In this document: positions 1-8,227 of the stretch, piece after piece
Layout: each line of letters opens with the position of its first letter
How positions within the stretch are numbered: the stretch's first letter is position 1
From: G020353115 sp964640125
GTDB taxonomy: Bacteria; Bacteroidota; Bacteroidia; Bacteroidales; VadinHA17
DNA length: 64,000 nt
Assembly: GCA_964640125.1 (NCBI GenBank)
Contig: CAZXGG010000002.1
Location: forward strand, 38,888 to 102,887
Direction of reading: 5' to 3'
The notes under the pieces: generated by a model
Seen by the model: only the letters and a program-made list of their open reading frames with translations
Told to the model about the DNA's origin: nothing
The model's database searches: none
Made by a program: the position numbers and the translations under genes

Positions 1-471
1 GCTCAGCATGAGTCCGGAACAATACATGGGGTCTGTAAAAGCCAAATACAAGGGCAGGTTATAGGCTCCCGGGTCCGTTTTGTCGGCAGCAAAGAATAAA
101 AAGGGTTCATTTGGTCGTTCCTCGATCTCCATCTCTGCTACAGCCGGCCCCATCCCTTTCACGTTTCCGGAAAAAGAATCCTTAAGAAGATCCTGTCCTG
201 CACCGTACAGTCCCTGCTCCTTTGCCAGTGCTGTTCCGTCCAGGAATGCATCCCATGCCAGTTTATGAATGCCTTCATTTCCTACTCCCAGCTTGTGGGC
301 AAAGAGAATTGCAATATCATCCCCTGTATGACTAACGATAAAGTCAGCCAGGAGATTTTTACTGTTTTTTTCTACAAAATTCCATACCCGATCAAGAAGC
401 TTTTGCCCGGGCTTAATGTGACCGCCAATGCTTCCTATATCGGCCTTGATAATACTAAGTGTAGTTTTCAT
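1..471 (-). CDS. Fructose-1,6-bisphosphate aldolase/phosphatase (class V FBPase), 5' part only
   Basis: The reverse strand from the ATG at 471 reads 157 codons without a stop to the window edge, so the C-terminal part lies outside. The protein starts MKTTLSIIKADIGSIGGH and carries SHTGDD (48-52), AGQDLLKDSFSGN (91-103), a GPAVAEMEIEERP stretch and ADKTDPGAYNLPLY. These are the signature blocks of the archaeal-type bifunctional enzyme that condenses triose phosphates to fructose-1,6-bisphosphate and dephosphorylates it to fructose-6-phosphate, a one-way gluconeogenic enzyme. D11, H18, D51, D52 and Q93 correspond to known metal ligands. The Schiff-base lysine and tyrosine lie in the missing part. 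The 275 bp up to the next gene hold a weak TAnnTTT-like box (477-484) and nothing else recognisable. The family assignment is firm; activity cannot be judged from half a protein. Confidence 0.9.
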   Translation of the reverse strand, partial: MKTTLSIIKADIGSIGGHIKPGQKLLDRVWNFVEKNSKNLLADFIVSHTGDDIAILFAHKLGVGNEGIHKLAWDAFLDGTALAKEQGLYGAGQDLLKDSFSGNVKGMGPAVAEMEIEERPNEPFLFFAADKTDPGAYNLPLYLAFTDPMYCSGLMLS

Positions 472-746
472 AATTGTAAAGATAAGTTGGTCTATTGCTG
501 TTGATGATGTGTTGGTTAGAGGAATAATTACTAAAGTTATGAGAACTTAGGCTATTTATCAAAAGATTAGCCAGGAAATTAAAGGAAATCCGAAAATGGG
601 GGTGTTTCATTACAAATATAAAGGAGTTTACGCAAAGGACGCAGAATGTACGCTTCCATTGGAATGCCTTCGGCAAAAGGATCGCAAGGAGCTGAATGAT
701 AATTATTTATATTATGGATGAGTAGTGCTTATTCTTGCTTCCTTTA

Positions 747-1730
747 TTAGCCGTGTGTTAGTGCATCTTCAATAACCAGGGAGAAAAGATCCCCGAGGGT
801 GAGGCCAAACATTTTAACCTGCTTTGGGATAATGCTTTCAGCACTCATTCCGGGTATGGTGTTAATCTCCAGGAAATAAGGTTTTTCTCTGGAGAGTATG
901 TAGTCTATTCTGACTATTCCACGGCAATGCAGCAGAGAATAGATTCGGGATGACAGGTTATGGATCATGTTGGTGGAGTCTTCGGAAATTCTTGCCGGAG
1001 TGATTTCGTCAGCCATTTTTGGATCATATTTTGCTTCAAAGTCAAAGAAATCATTTTTTGATACGATCTCAGTTAATGGAAATATATACTCCTTTCCTGC
1101 TGTTTTCAGCAAGCCACAGGTCACTTCCGTTCCATCGATAAACTCTTCTATGATGACTTCATCATCCTCCCGGAGCGCTTTGGATATTGCCGACGCCAGG
1201 TAGTCTGCTTGTAGTACTCGTGATACGCCAAAACTGGAGCCACTGTTGTTTGGTTTAACAAAACAGGGACAGCTCACCTCCCCGGATCCAATCCGTTCCA
1301 TCCAATCTTCACCGGACTGTATCAGGATTGATCTGGCTGTCGGGATGCCGAACTTTTCTAAAAAAAGCTTGCAAACATATTTATTAAACGTAAGTGTGGA
1401 AGCAAATGCACCGGAACCGGTATATGGTATTCCAATGATATCAAAATAGCTTTGAAGCGTTCCATCTTCTCCCGGTGTTCCGTGAATAGCGTTGAATACA
1501 ACATCAAAGTTCAACCTTTGTCCACCCACACTGCAGCTAAAGTCATTTTTATCTATTCTTGCTTCTTCGGTTTTATGCAACTGGAGCATCCATTTCTTAC
1601 CGCGTATCAGGACAATGAATGGATTGTATTTCTTTCTATCCAGGTGTTTTAATACCTCATTTGCACTGTTAATCGATATTTGATATTCGGAAGAATCACC
1701 ACCAGCGACAATGGCTACATTGATTTTCAT
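747..1730 (-). CDS. ddl: D-alanine--D-alanine ligase
   Basis: This 327-residue ATP-grasp enzyme joins two D-alanines for the peptidoglycan stem peptide, in the cytoplasm. It opens with the Ddl N-terminal motif (VAIVAGGDSSEYQIS, with the serine that positions substrate), followed by FNAIHGTPGEDGTLQS, IPYTGSGAFASTLTFNK, the ATP-grasp stretch PCFVKPNNSGSSFGVSRV and the Mg-binding C-terminal FLEINTIPGMSAESIIP. Length is normal for the family. It is the last gene of a minus-strand run (PASTA protein, T9SS protein, RluD-like, ddl), a gene order I recall as common in Bacteroidetes. The alanine racemase and MurF functions that feed and use its product are fused in one gene at 23883-26351. Confidence 0.96.
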   Translation of the reverse strand: MKINVAIVAGGDSSEYQISINSANEVLKHLDRKKYNPFIVLIRGKKWMLQLHKTEEARIDKNDFSCSVGGQRLNFDVVFNAIHGTPGEDGTLQSYFDIIGIPYTGSGAFASTLTFNKYVCKLFLEKFGIPTARSILIQSGEDWMERIGSGEVSCPCFVKPNNSGSSFGVSRVLQADYLASAISKALREDDEVIIEEFIDGTEVTCGLLKTAGKEYIFPLTEIVSKNDFFDFEAKYDPKMADEITPARISEDSTNMIHNLSSRIYSLLHCRGIVRIDYILSREKPYFLEINTIPGMSAESIIPKQVKMFGLTLGDLFSLVIEDALTHG

Positions 1731-1853
1731 TGGGACAATTTTAAGGTAATGTTACTGTATGTATTGCAATCGACAGCATTTTTCAACATTCCAAATTACA
1801 AAAAAACTACGAAAGGCTTACCTGCTGAACGGGCAGGTATGCCCATGACAACT

Positions 1854-2873
1854 TCACATACCCACTATATAATTTCTCCATTTTTCAAAAACCGTGTACA
1901 TATCTTCTGGCAATGCAGAGGTAAATTGCATCCACTCTCCTGATACCGGATGTTTAAATCCCAGGTATTTAGCATGGAGTGCTTGTCTTGGAAGGATGGA
2001 AAAGCAATTTTTAACAAATTGTTTGTATTTGGTAAACGTTGTTCCCCGAAGGATTTGGTCTCCGCCATATTCTTCATCGTTGAAAAGCGGGTGTTTAATG
2101 TATTGAAAATGGACCCGGATCTGGTGTGTTCTCCCCGTTTCAAGCTTGCATTCCACGAGCGTCACATAACCCAGTCGTTCCAGTACCGTATAGTGTGTGA
2201 TGCCCGGTTTTCCTTCTTTTCCATCAGGGAAAACATACATTTTCGTACGGTCTCTTGGGTTCCTCCCAATATGCCCTGTAATGGTTCCCGTATCATCCTT
2301 CAAATTACCCCAAACCAGGGCGATGTATTTCCGGTCGCTCGTCCGGTCGTAGAATTGTTTTGCCAGCCTGTTGTGTGCCATCTCTGTTTTTGCAACGACC
2401 AGTATTCCGGACGTGTTTTTATCGAGCCGGTGCACTAATCCAGCTCTGATCTTCCCCTCCTGGAACAGGGGTATATCTTTCAGGTGGTATGCGAGTGCAT
2501 TCACCAGGGTTCCGGTATAATTACCATATCCCGGATGAACAACAAGGCCTGCCTGTTTATTCAGGACGATGATATCGTCATCCTCGTAAATGATTTCCAA
2601 TGGAATATCTTCCGGAATAATTTCGATCTCCCGCGGAGGATGGGGCAGGAGTATTGAAATTACATCTCCGGGTTTTACTTTGTAACTTGGTCTTGCAGGG
2701 TGATCGTTGACCAGGATATTCCCTGCACTGGCTGCTGCCTGGATCCTGGTCCTGGACACATTTTCAAGCCTGTTTGAAAGAAACTTGTCAATCCGTAACA
2801 ACCCCTGTCCCTTATCAGCAACAATATGGAAATGTTCGTAAAGCTCATTTATCTCCTGGAGATCTTCCATCAT
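1854..2873 (-). CDS. RluA/RluD-family 23S rRNA pseudouridine synthase
   Basis: This 339-residue protein has an N-terminal S4 RNA-binding domain (about 24-85, LRIDKFLSNRLENVSRTRIQ) and a catalytic pseudouridine synthase domain with the hallmark HRLDKNTSG, in which D151 is the expected nucleophile. ETGRTHQIRVH near residue 250 is a second family motif. The S4 plus catalytic architecture and length fit RluD (pseudouridines 1911/1915/1917 of 23S rRNA), but RluC and other RluA-type enzymes look alike, so the exact site is inferred. The start used (MMEDLQ) gives a short N-terminal extension; initiation at the second Met would differ by one residue. It sits between the T9SS protein gene and ddl, likely in one operon. 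Confidence 0.92.
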   Translation of the reverse strand: MMEDLQEINELYEHFHIVADKGQGLLRIDKFLSNRLENVSRTRIQAAASAGNILVNDHPARPSYKVKPGDVISILLPHPPREIEIIPEDIPLEIIYEDDDIIVLNKQAGLVVHPGYGNYTGTLVNALAYHLKDIPLFQEGKIRAGLVHRLDKNTSGILVVAKTEMAHNRLAKQFYDRTSDRKYIALVWGNLKDDTGTITGHIGRNPRDRTKMYVFPDGKEGKPGITHYTVLERLGYVTLVECKLETGRTHQIRVHFQYIKHPLFNDEEYGGDQILRGTTFTKYKQFVKNCFSILPRQALHAKYLGFKHPVSGEWMQFTSALPEDMYTVFEKWRNYIVGM

Positions 2874-2894
2874 GATCTTTTATTGAGAAGTGGA

Positions 2895-4760
2895 TTACCG
2901 GCTGATAATAAATTTCTTAGCGGCAAACGTGGAATGCTGGTTGTGAACAATAAAAAAATAGAGCCCCGGAGCAAATTCCGAAAGGTCTATTTCGCTCGGG
3001 TGTTCAGTGGTTTCAAACAGAGTTCGGCCTTGACTGTCGATGATGGCAAAGCGTGTGTTTTTAAATTGCAGGTCTTCCGGAAATTCAATCCGGATATATT
3101 GATTTGCCGGATTAGGAAAAAGATTAAAAACTGGTTCAGCCAGGATTGGTTTCCGGAATGTGATTAACGATTTGCCCATGACCGGTCTGATCATCAGTGC
3201 TCCAGGGAATTGTGAATTATGCCATATTCCACTTTGCTGGTAGAATAGTTTGTCATTTTTTACACGGTTAAGATCAAATCCGAAGTTTAAAAATGCGTCT
3301 GTAATTTGTTGCCATCCAACGTAGAACTTCCCTGACACAAACACTGCTGTATCGAGTATGTATGTATGGAACCTGTTTAATTCCTTCTCATACAAGGGTT
3401 CTTCACTTGCCTGGCTATAGAGCACATCACCCGGGTTCCCATTATCATCAGACCATACGGTTAATGTAAAGTACCGCTGGCTTTCATCCTGGTAACTCTG
3501 GTTAAAATAGATCTGTATGCCATAAAGTGAATCGGGAATGTAGGCGTTGAACTGGTAAGCGATCCTGGCATTTTCCGCCCCCTGTCCGGTAAAACCATAT
3601 CCCCCCTCAGCCGAGCCGTCATCGTAGGCAAAATATTCGTTAAAAACCTGGTGATAGACTACCGTATCGTTGGCCTTAATGTCAAAATTATCAGTGATCA
3701 GATAGGATCTGACTTCAAAGAGGGCTGAGTCAGTTTGAGTTGAACTGAAGGTGTATATCAGGGTTGTATCGTAATGAATGGTTTCCGCCGGGTCAATATT
3801 TGCTGCACCGGCTGACAGTGAATAATCAAGTTGTTGATCGTACAGATCGGTTATTTCAAACAGGCGTGTGACATTTCTGACACTGTCATCATGGTTTGTA
3901 TAGGAGATAGAGACCGAGTTCCCCATTTCAGACAGCGAGGTTGCCTTGAAATGGTCCCATGGCATCGCTTCATGATTCTTCAGCAGGGACTGCATTGGCA
4001 TGTTCATTGTTACGTCATTGAGCAATGTATCATTTGGATTGCGCCCCCTGTCCAGTTTGATATAATCCAGATGCCAGTGGTCACAATTTCCTACCATTCC
4101 CGGAGAACTGGCGTTAACGGATAAACTGGCATAATTCTTAAACCTGAATTTGAACCCTTGTTTCAGGAAGATCGTATCCATGACCGGGATCAGAACCTGC
4201 CTGAATTCCCGGAGGGTATCCCCCGGGCTGTTCCAGACCGAATGCCAGATCGAATCTTCCGGGGAGTAAAACTCAAGAACCAGGGAGTCTTTCGGGGAAG
4301 GTTCATCTCCAATACCACCCGGTTGATAAAAAAAACTGAGAAAAACAGCGTCTGAAGGAAGATAATCAAGATCGATCGGATGTGATGTTAAATGGTCAGC
4401 GATAAACCCAAATGAATTGGCATTTTCATAGATGCTGCCGGTGTGATCAATAGCATCCAGTGTTGCCACTCCGATCGAAATAGGGTTCACTCCATAGGTG
4501 TTGTTAATGAACGCATACTGATCTTCCCAGAGCCCTGGATCGGGGTAAATGGTATATTCCGAAAAATCATCAAAAAACGGAAGTTCCAGTGTGTCCTGAA
4601 GCTGTTTGCTTTTTGCACCTGCCTCCCGTGTGTATCTTTCATACTGATCCTGTATGATCCCATTGGATGTTAGCCCAATGACCCGTTCCTGTGCATTGAT
4701 CGCCGGGCTGATGAAGAGAACCAGGAGAATGAAATATTTAATCGGGAAGAAGGTTTTCAT
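2895..4760 (-). CDS. Exported protein with T9SS type A C-terminal sorting domain
   Basis: A 621-residue protein with an N-terminal signal peptide (MKTFFPIKYFILLVLFISPAINAQ, cleavage after AQ likely). The last ~75 residues form a T9SS type A sorting domain: FNLFPNPANQYIRIEF, an IIDSQGRTLFE strand, LSEFAPGLYFFIV and a final KKFIISR. The middle is beta-rich with many aromatic and Asp residues, like a jelly-roll or Ig-like surface module, but I recognise no catalytic motif. The expected route is Sec export followed by T9SS secretion and surface anchoring. Its start overlaps the end of the PASTA gene by 23 bp, so the two are probably co-translated. Function beyond surface localisation is unknown. 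Confidence 0.88.
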   Translation of the reverse strand: MKTFFPIKYFILLVLFISPAINAQERVIGLTSNGIIQDQYERYTREAGAKSKQLQDTLELPFFDDFSEYTIYPDPGLWEDQYAFINNTYGVNPISIGVATLDAIDHTGSIYENANSFGFIADHLTSHPIDLDYLPSDAVFLSFFYQPGGIGDEPSPKDSLVLEFYSPEDSIWHSVWNSPGDTLREFRQVLIPVMDTIFLKQGFKFRFKNYASLSVNASSPGMVGNCDHWHLDYIKLDRGRNPNDTLLNDVTMNMPMQSLLKNHEAMPWDHFKATSLSEMGNSVSISYTNHDDSVRNVTRLFEITDLYDQQLDYSLSAGAANIDPAETIHYDTTLIYTFSSTQTDSALFEVRSYLITDNFDIKANDTVVYHQVFNEYFAYDDGSAEGGYGFTGQGAENARIAYQFNAYIPDSLYGIQIYFNQSYQDESQRYFTLTVWSDDNGNPGDVLYSQASEEPLYEKELNRFHTYILDTAVFVSGKFYVGWQQITDAFLNFGFDLNRVKNDKLFYQQSGIWHNSQFPGALMIRPVMGKSLITFRKPILAEPVFNLFPNPANQYIRIEFPEDLQFKNTRFAIIDSQGRTLFETTEHPSEIDLSEFAPGLYFFIVHNQHSTFAAKKFIISR

Positions 4761-5580
4761 CTAATTCAGGTATTAACACCGATGTGGTATCCGGAACCGG
4801 TAGCTTTGCAGAATCGAGTGTAAGCCAGAGGTAGACCGGTGAACCAAGCTGGATCAGGTTTTTTTCATCGGATTCAGGATTCTGTTTCCAGACTATTGCC
4901 CGGGTTGAATCTTCCCCGGTCAGCACCGTTTCATCATAGGTGAACGCCCCCAGGTTCAGAGAGGCGTCCAGGATCCTTGATTCTGCCTGTTTGAAAGTCA
5001 TGAAGATCAGATCAGGGACAATGGTTTTCCTGTCGCTTAATCCCTTTCCAAGCACAAGATCGATGTTCGATAATTTTTCAAGGGAATCTCCTTCCTGGAT
5101 TTCCTCACCCTGGTAAAGCTGTTTCAAGACGTTATTGATGGCAAGATCCGGGACATAGATCCGTCTTCCCATTTTTAGTCCACTGGTTTCGAGGATTGCA
5201 TTTGCCTGACGCAGGGTGAGCCCTACAAGGTTTGGCACCTGGACCATTTCAGGATTCCTGGCATTAATGGTAAGGAAAATGGTTCGATCTTTCTTAACCA
5301 TAAAACCGGGCTTTGGGTTCTGTTCAACAACTGTCCCTCGATCAACAATATTGGTATACACCGAATCGATGATTTGATAATCCAGTTTGTTCTCTTTTGC
5401 AATTTCTGCGACCTCCTCGGGTGTGAGTGAAAAAAAGTCTGGTACCGGCCTTGCTTGTCCATGATGAGTGTAAAGATGAAGGTATAACATGGTTATGAGA
5501 ATAATTGCCACCGTAATTACCACTGCAAGCCCCAGGTGCTTCAGGAAATATTTACTGATAATAAACCGAAGAAATTCCAT
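4738..5580 (-). CDS. Membrane-anchored PASTA-domain protein
   Basis: A 280-residue protein with a short cytoplasmic N-terminus, one membrane segment (about 16-37, LGLAVVITVAIILITMLYL) and three PASTA-like repeats outside: PVPDFFSLTPEEVAEIAKE (~44), VQVPNLVGLTLRQANAI (~112) and TIVPDLIFMTFKQAESRI (~185). PASTA repeats bind peptidoglycan or its stem peptides. In Firmicutes they sit on Ser/Thr kinases or PBPs; here there is no kinase or transpeptidase domain, a stand-alone form that occurs in Bacteroidetes. It heads the run towards ddl, consistent with a role in wall synthesis or sensing. The C-terminal ~25 residues after the last repeat are acidic and proline-rich. Confidence 0.9.
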   Translation of the reverse strand: MEFLRFIISKYFLKHLGLAVVITVAIILITMLYLHLYTHHGQARPVPDFFSLTPEEVAEIAKENKLDYQIIDSVYTNIVDRGTVVEQNPKPGFMVKKDRTIFLTINARNPEMVQVPNLVGLTLRQANAILETSGLKMGRRIYVPDLAINNVLKQLYQGEEIQEGDSLEKLSNIDLVLGKGLSDRKTIVPDLIFMTFKQAESRILDASLNLGAFTYDETVLTGEDSTRAIVWKQNPESDEKNLIQLGSPVYLWLTLDSAKLPVPDTTSVLIPELDENLLPD

Positions 5581-5629
5581 GATGTTTTAAGGAATAAAAG
5601 ATTTCCCGTCAGAAACAATAACGATACAA

Positions 5630-5637
5630 CAAATATA
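5630..5637 (-). promoter_or_regulatory. Putative -7 box (TATATTTG) for the PASTA-ddl run
   Basis: The minus strand reads TATATTTG, a full match to the Bacteroidetes TAnnTTTG element, about 50 bp upstream of the PASTA start. No clear TTTG -33 element is seen at the usual spacing. The rest of 5581-5807 shows no gene. Confidence 0.4.
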
Positions 5638-5807
5638 AAATTATCCGGGGAGAAAATAAAGATGGCTGGAGTTACTGCCCGGTTATTGAAAAGGCTGTGC
5701 TCTCTGGTTCGGGAAAACCTCCTGACATTGAGCATAGATAATCAGTCAACTATTTTGCATTTCTCAATTTATTCTGTTAATTGTAAGATTCTTTTAAATC
5801 TGCTAAC

Positions 5808-7319
5808 ATGAAATCAGTAAAGATTTTATTTTTCCTCTCTTTTTTAATTTGGATCTGGAACGTACAGACAGAAGCCCAGGAATACCAGGAACAGGTTCGG
5901 GCATTGGATGAATACATTCAGGAAGCCATTCAACTCTGGCAACCACCGGGTTTAGCGATCACTGTTGTCAAGGATCAGGAGCTGCTGTTTCAGAAAGGAT
6001 ATGGTACCCGGCTGATCGGGCAGGATCTTCCCGTTAATGAACACACCCTGTTTGTGTGTGCATCTACCACAAAAGCTTTCACAGCTGCTGCTCTGGCCAT
6101 GCTGGTAGATGAAGGAAAGGTGGATTGGGATGATAAGGTAATCGACCACCTGCCCCATTTCAGGCTTTCGGATCCCTATATAACCAGTGAACTGACCGTC
6201 AGGGATCTTCTTACCCACCGAAGCGGGATGGGAAATGCTGATTTCTTGTGGACATTCATGGATTTATCACCCGATACCATATTGTATAAAATGAGACAAC
6301 TTGAACCAGCCTATTCCTTGCGGGCAGGATATATATACCAGAACATTATGTACCTGGCTGCCGGTGAGGTAGTGGAAAAAGCCAGCGGTATTCCGTGGGG
6401 TACCTTCCTGAAAGAGCGCATTTACGAGCCTTTGGGTATGAGTGAGACCTATGCTTTTAAGAGCCAGACTGCAGGGCAGGATAATAAATCAGAAGCGCAT
6501 GAATGGATCAAGGGTGAAATCATCCGGATTGAACAATCAGAGGCAGATAGTATTGGTCCGGCAGGATCAATGTGGTCAAGTGTATCGGATATGTCAAAGT
6601 GGATCCGATTTCTTCTGGATAGCGCCAGGCTAAATGGACAAACCCTTATTCAGCCTGATTCTTATTCTGAGTTATTTACACCGCAACATCTGATCCCGGC
6701 TCAATCTTTTTATCCCTCCCTTCATCTTACCAGACCGCATTGGACAAGTTATGGACTGGGTTGGTTCCAGCACGATTACAGGGGAAAAATGGTTCAATTC
6801 CATACCGGAAGCCTTTCAGGCATGGTCGCTATTCTTGGGATGATCCCCGAAGAAGGTATCGGGGTTTATATTATGGCTAATCTCGATCATGTTGAAATAC
6901 GTCATGCCATTATGTACGCAGTTTTTGACCTGCTTCTTGAGGGGGAAATCACCCGTGACTGGAGCAGGGAGCTGAAAGCTTTGTATGATCGAAGAGCTGC
7001 TGAAAGTGTAGCGGCCAAACCCAAAAGGATTGAAAATACAATACCTGCTGTAGAGATTGGTAAGAATCTGGGAACTTATACGAACCCGATTTACGGGAAA
7101 GTGACGTTGTCTGAAGTGGACGGAACGTATAGATTAAATGTAAACGATAAATTATTAGGTAGCCTGGAACATTGGAACTATGATACCTACCTGGTAACGT
7201 TTGATAAAAAAACCTACGGGGAGAGATTTATAACCTTCAGTTATAATCCGTCAGGTAAGGTAAAAGCCCTGGAGTTGATGGGAAGGGAATTTCAGTACCT
7301 TCTTCAGGGGGATGAATAG
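5808..7319 (+). CDS. Serine hydrolase, class C beta-lactamase/PBP-like, exported
   Basis: A 503-residue protein with an N-terminal signal peptide (about 1-23). It has the three motifs of the class C beta-lactamase/DD-peptidase fold: STTK at 86-89 (nucleophile S86, K89), YQN at 177-179 and HTG at 332-334. The last ~100 residues after the hydrolase domain resemble the small beta-barrel (DUF3471-type) often appended to such proteins. Members include DD-peptidases, esterases and D-aminopeptidases as well as true AmpC enzymes; the HTG instead of KTG, and the appended domain, argue against a dedicated beta-lactamase. It stands alone on the plus strand. Substrate cannot be named from sequence. Confidence 0.9.
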   Translation: MKSVKILFFLSFLIWIWNVQTEAQEYQEQVRALDEYIQEAIQLWQPPGLAITVVKDQELLFQKGYGTRLIGQDLPVNEHTLFVCASTTKAFTAAALAMLVDEGKVDWDDKVIDHLPHFRLSDPYITSELTVRDLLTHRSGMGNADFLWTFMDLSPDTILYKMRQLEPAYSLRAGYIYQNIMYLAAGEVVEKASGIPWGTFLKERIYEPLGMSETYAFKSQTAGQDNKSEAHEWIKGEIIRIEQSEADSIGPAGSMWSSVSDMSKWIRFLLDSARLNGQTLIQPDSYSELFTPQHLIPAQSFYPSLHLTRPHWTSYGLGWFQHDYRGKMVQFHTGSLSGMVAILGMIPEEGIGVYIMANLDHVEIRHAIMYAVFDLLLEGEITRDWSRELKALYDRRAAESVAAKPKRIENTIPAVEIGKNLGTYTNPIYGKVTLSEVDGTYRLNVNDKLLGSLEHWNYDTYLVTFDKKTYGERFITFSYNPSGKVKALELMGREFQYLLQGDE

Positions 7320-7332
7320 ATGATCCTGTAAA

Positions 7333-7491
7333 CTAAACTTTATGCCTGGGCTCATCAGAAACAGAGGCTTTTTTTCTCCCTTTTCTTCTGCGGTTTGCCA
7401 GGACCTTCCTGCCGCTAACGGACGTCATCCGCTCACGAAACCCGTGCTTATTTTTCCTCTTTCTTCTGGAGGGTTGAAATGTTCTTTTCAT
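7333..7491 (-). CDS. rpmH: 50S ribosomal protein bL34
   Basis: The minus strand from the ATG at 7491 to the TAG at 7333 encodes 52 residues beginning MKRTFQPSRRKRKNKHGFR and continuing ERMTSVSGRKVLANRRRKG, an unmistakable bL34. An AGGA lies just upstream (AGGAACAGA-ATG). bL34 is a small basic protein of the large ribosomal subunit. The gene is downstream of rsmG on the same strand, 75 bp away, and ends 13 bp from the convergent serine hydrolase. rpmH is often beside rnpA, yidC or rsmG near the origin in other bacteria; here only the rsmG association is visible. The C-terminal six residues extend slightly past the minimal family length. Confidence 0.96.
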   Translation of the reverse strand: MKRTFQPSRRKRKNKHGFRERMTSVSGRKVLANRRRKGRKKASVSDEPRHKV

Positions 7492-7566
7492 TCTGTTCCT
7501 GTTTCAATCAAAAAATGAGATTGCAAAACTAATGTTTTTTTCCGGATTCCAAAAGAATGATGGGTT

Positions 7567-8202
7567 TTATTCGGGCCATTCATTTGCAGGCAGATAGATG
7601 ATTTTTTTGGTTTCAAAATAGGGATCATAAAAAAAATCATTAATATTAAACAGGCTGACCCTTTCTCTATACTGCTTTAACTCGTCCGTAATATCTCCAC
7701 CTTTCAGGCAGATCAACCCGTTACAGAATGAATGCCTGCTCGCTTCGTTAAAAAGCATCGAAACCCATGGAATCATGGTTTGGAGTGATGTAACAGCACG
7801 GCAAACGATAAAATCATATTTCTCATTGATTTCCTCTATCCTTTTTTGTAACACCGTGGTATTTGATAAACCGAGAGCAGAGGTTATTGATTTTACTGCA
7901 ACGACCTTTTTACCAATTGAGTCAACCAGGTCGAATTCGACTTCCGGGAAGAAAATAGCCAGTGGCACGCCGGGAAATCCTCCACCGGTGCCTGCATCCA
8001 GGATCTTTGTTCCCGATTCAAAAGGAAAAACTTTTGCAATCGCCAACGAATGAAGCACATGATGCAAATACAGATTCTGTAAATCACGCCTGGAGATCAG
8101 GTTTATTCGTTCGTTCCAGTAGGAATACAGGTTTCTGAGTGCCTTAAACTGATCTATTGCTGTTTTGGAAAGACCCGGAAAATATGTATGAAGTAACTCC
8201 AT
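7567..8202 (-). CDS. rsmG: 16S rRNA (guanine527-N7)-methyltransferase
   Basis: A 211-residue Rossmann methyltransferase that uses S-adenosylmethionine to methylate G527 of 16S rRNA. The diagnostic GidB stretches are present: RNLYSYWNERINLISR near residue 23, HHVLHSLAI, the SAM-binding ILDAGTGGGFPGVPLAI (about 68-84), LVDSIGKKVVAV, and VCRAVTSLQTM. Length fits the family (about 205-215). It lies 25 bp downstream of the sigma factor gene and may be transcribed with it and with the glycosyltransferase gene. Confidence 0.95.
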   Translation of the reverse strand: MELLHTYFPGLSKTAIDQFKALRNLYSYWNERINLISRRDLQNLYLHHVLHSLAIAKVFPFESGTKILDAGTGGGFPGVPLAIFFPEVEFDLVDSIGKKVVAVKSITSALGLSNTTVLQKRIEEINEKYDFIVCRAVTSLQTMIPWVSMLFNEASRHSFCNGLICLKGGDITDELKQYRERVSLFNINDFFYDPYFETKKIIYLPANEWPE

Positions 8203-8227
8203 GGTATTTGGATCCCTTGCAGAAGAT

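Noticed and set aside
455..676. 73-residue minus-strand frame upstream of the FBP aldolase/phosphatase gene
   Set aside because: It overlaps the start of the FBPA/P gene and its promoter region, has biased Asn/Phe/Ser content and no recognisable motif; better explained as leader sequence.
5541..5735. Overlapping frames on both strands around 5536-5811
   Set aside because: They overlap the PASTA start or run antisense to its leader; composition is not protein-like and a promoter box lies inside.
5808..7319. Dedicated AmpC-type beta-lactamase conferring resistance
   Set aside because: HTG replaces KTG, there is an extra C-terminal domain, and relatives of this type are mostly peptidases or esterases; resistance cannot be claimed.
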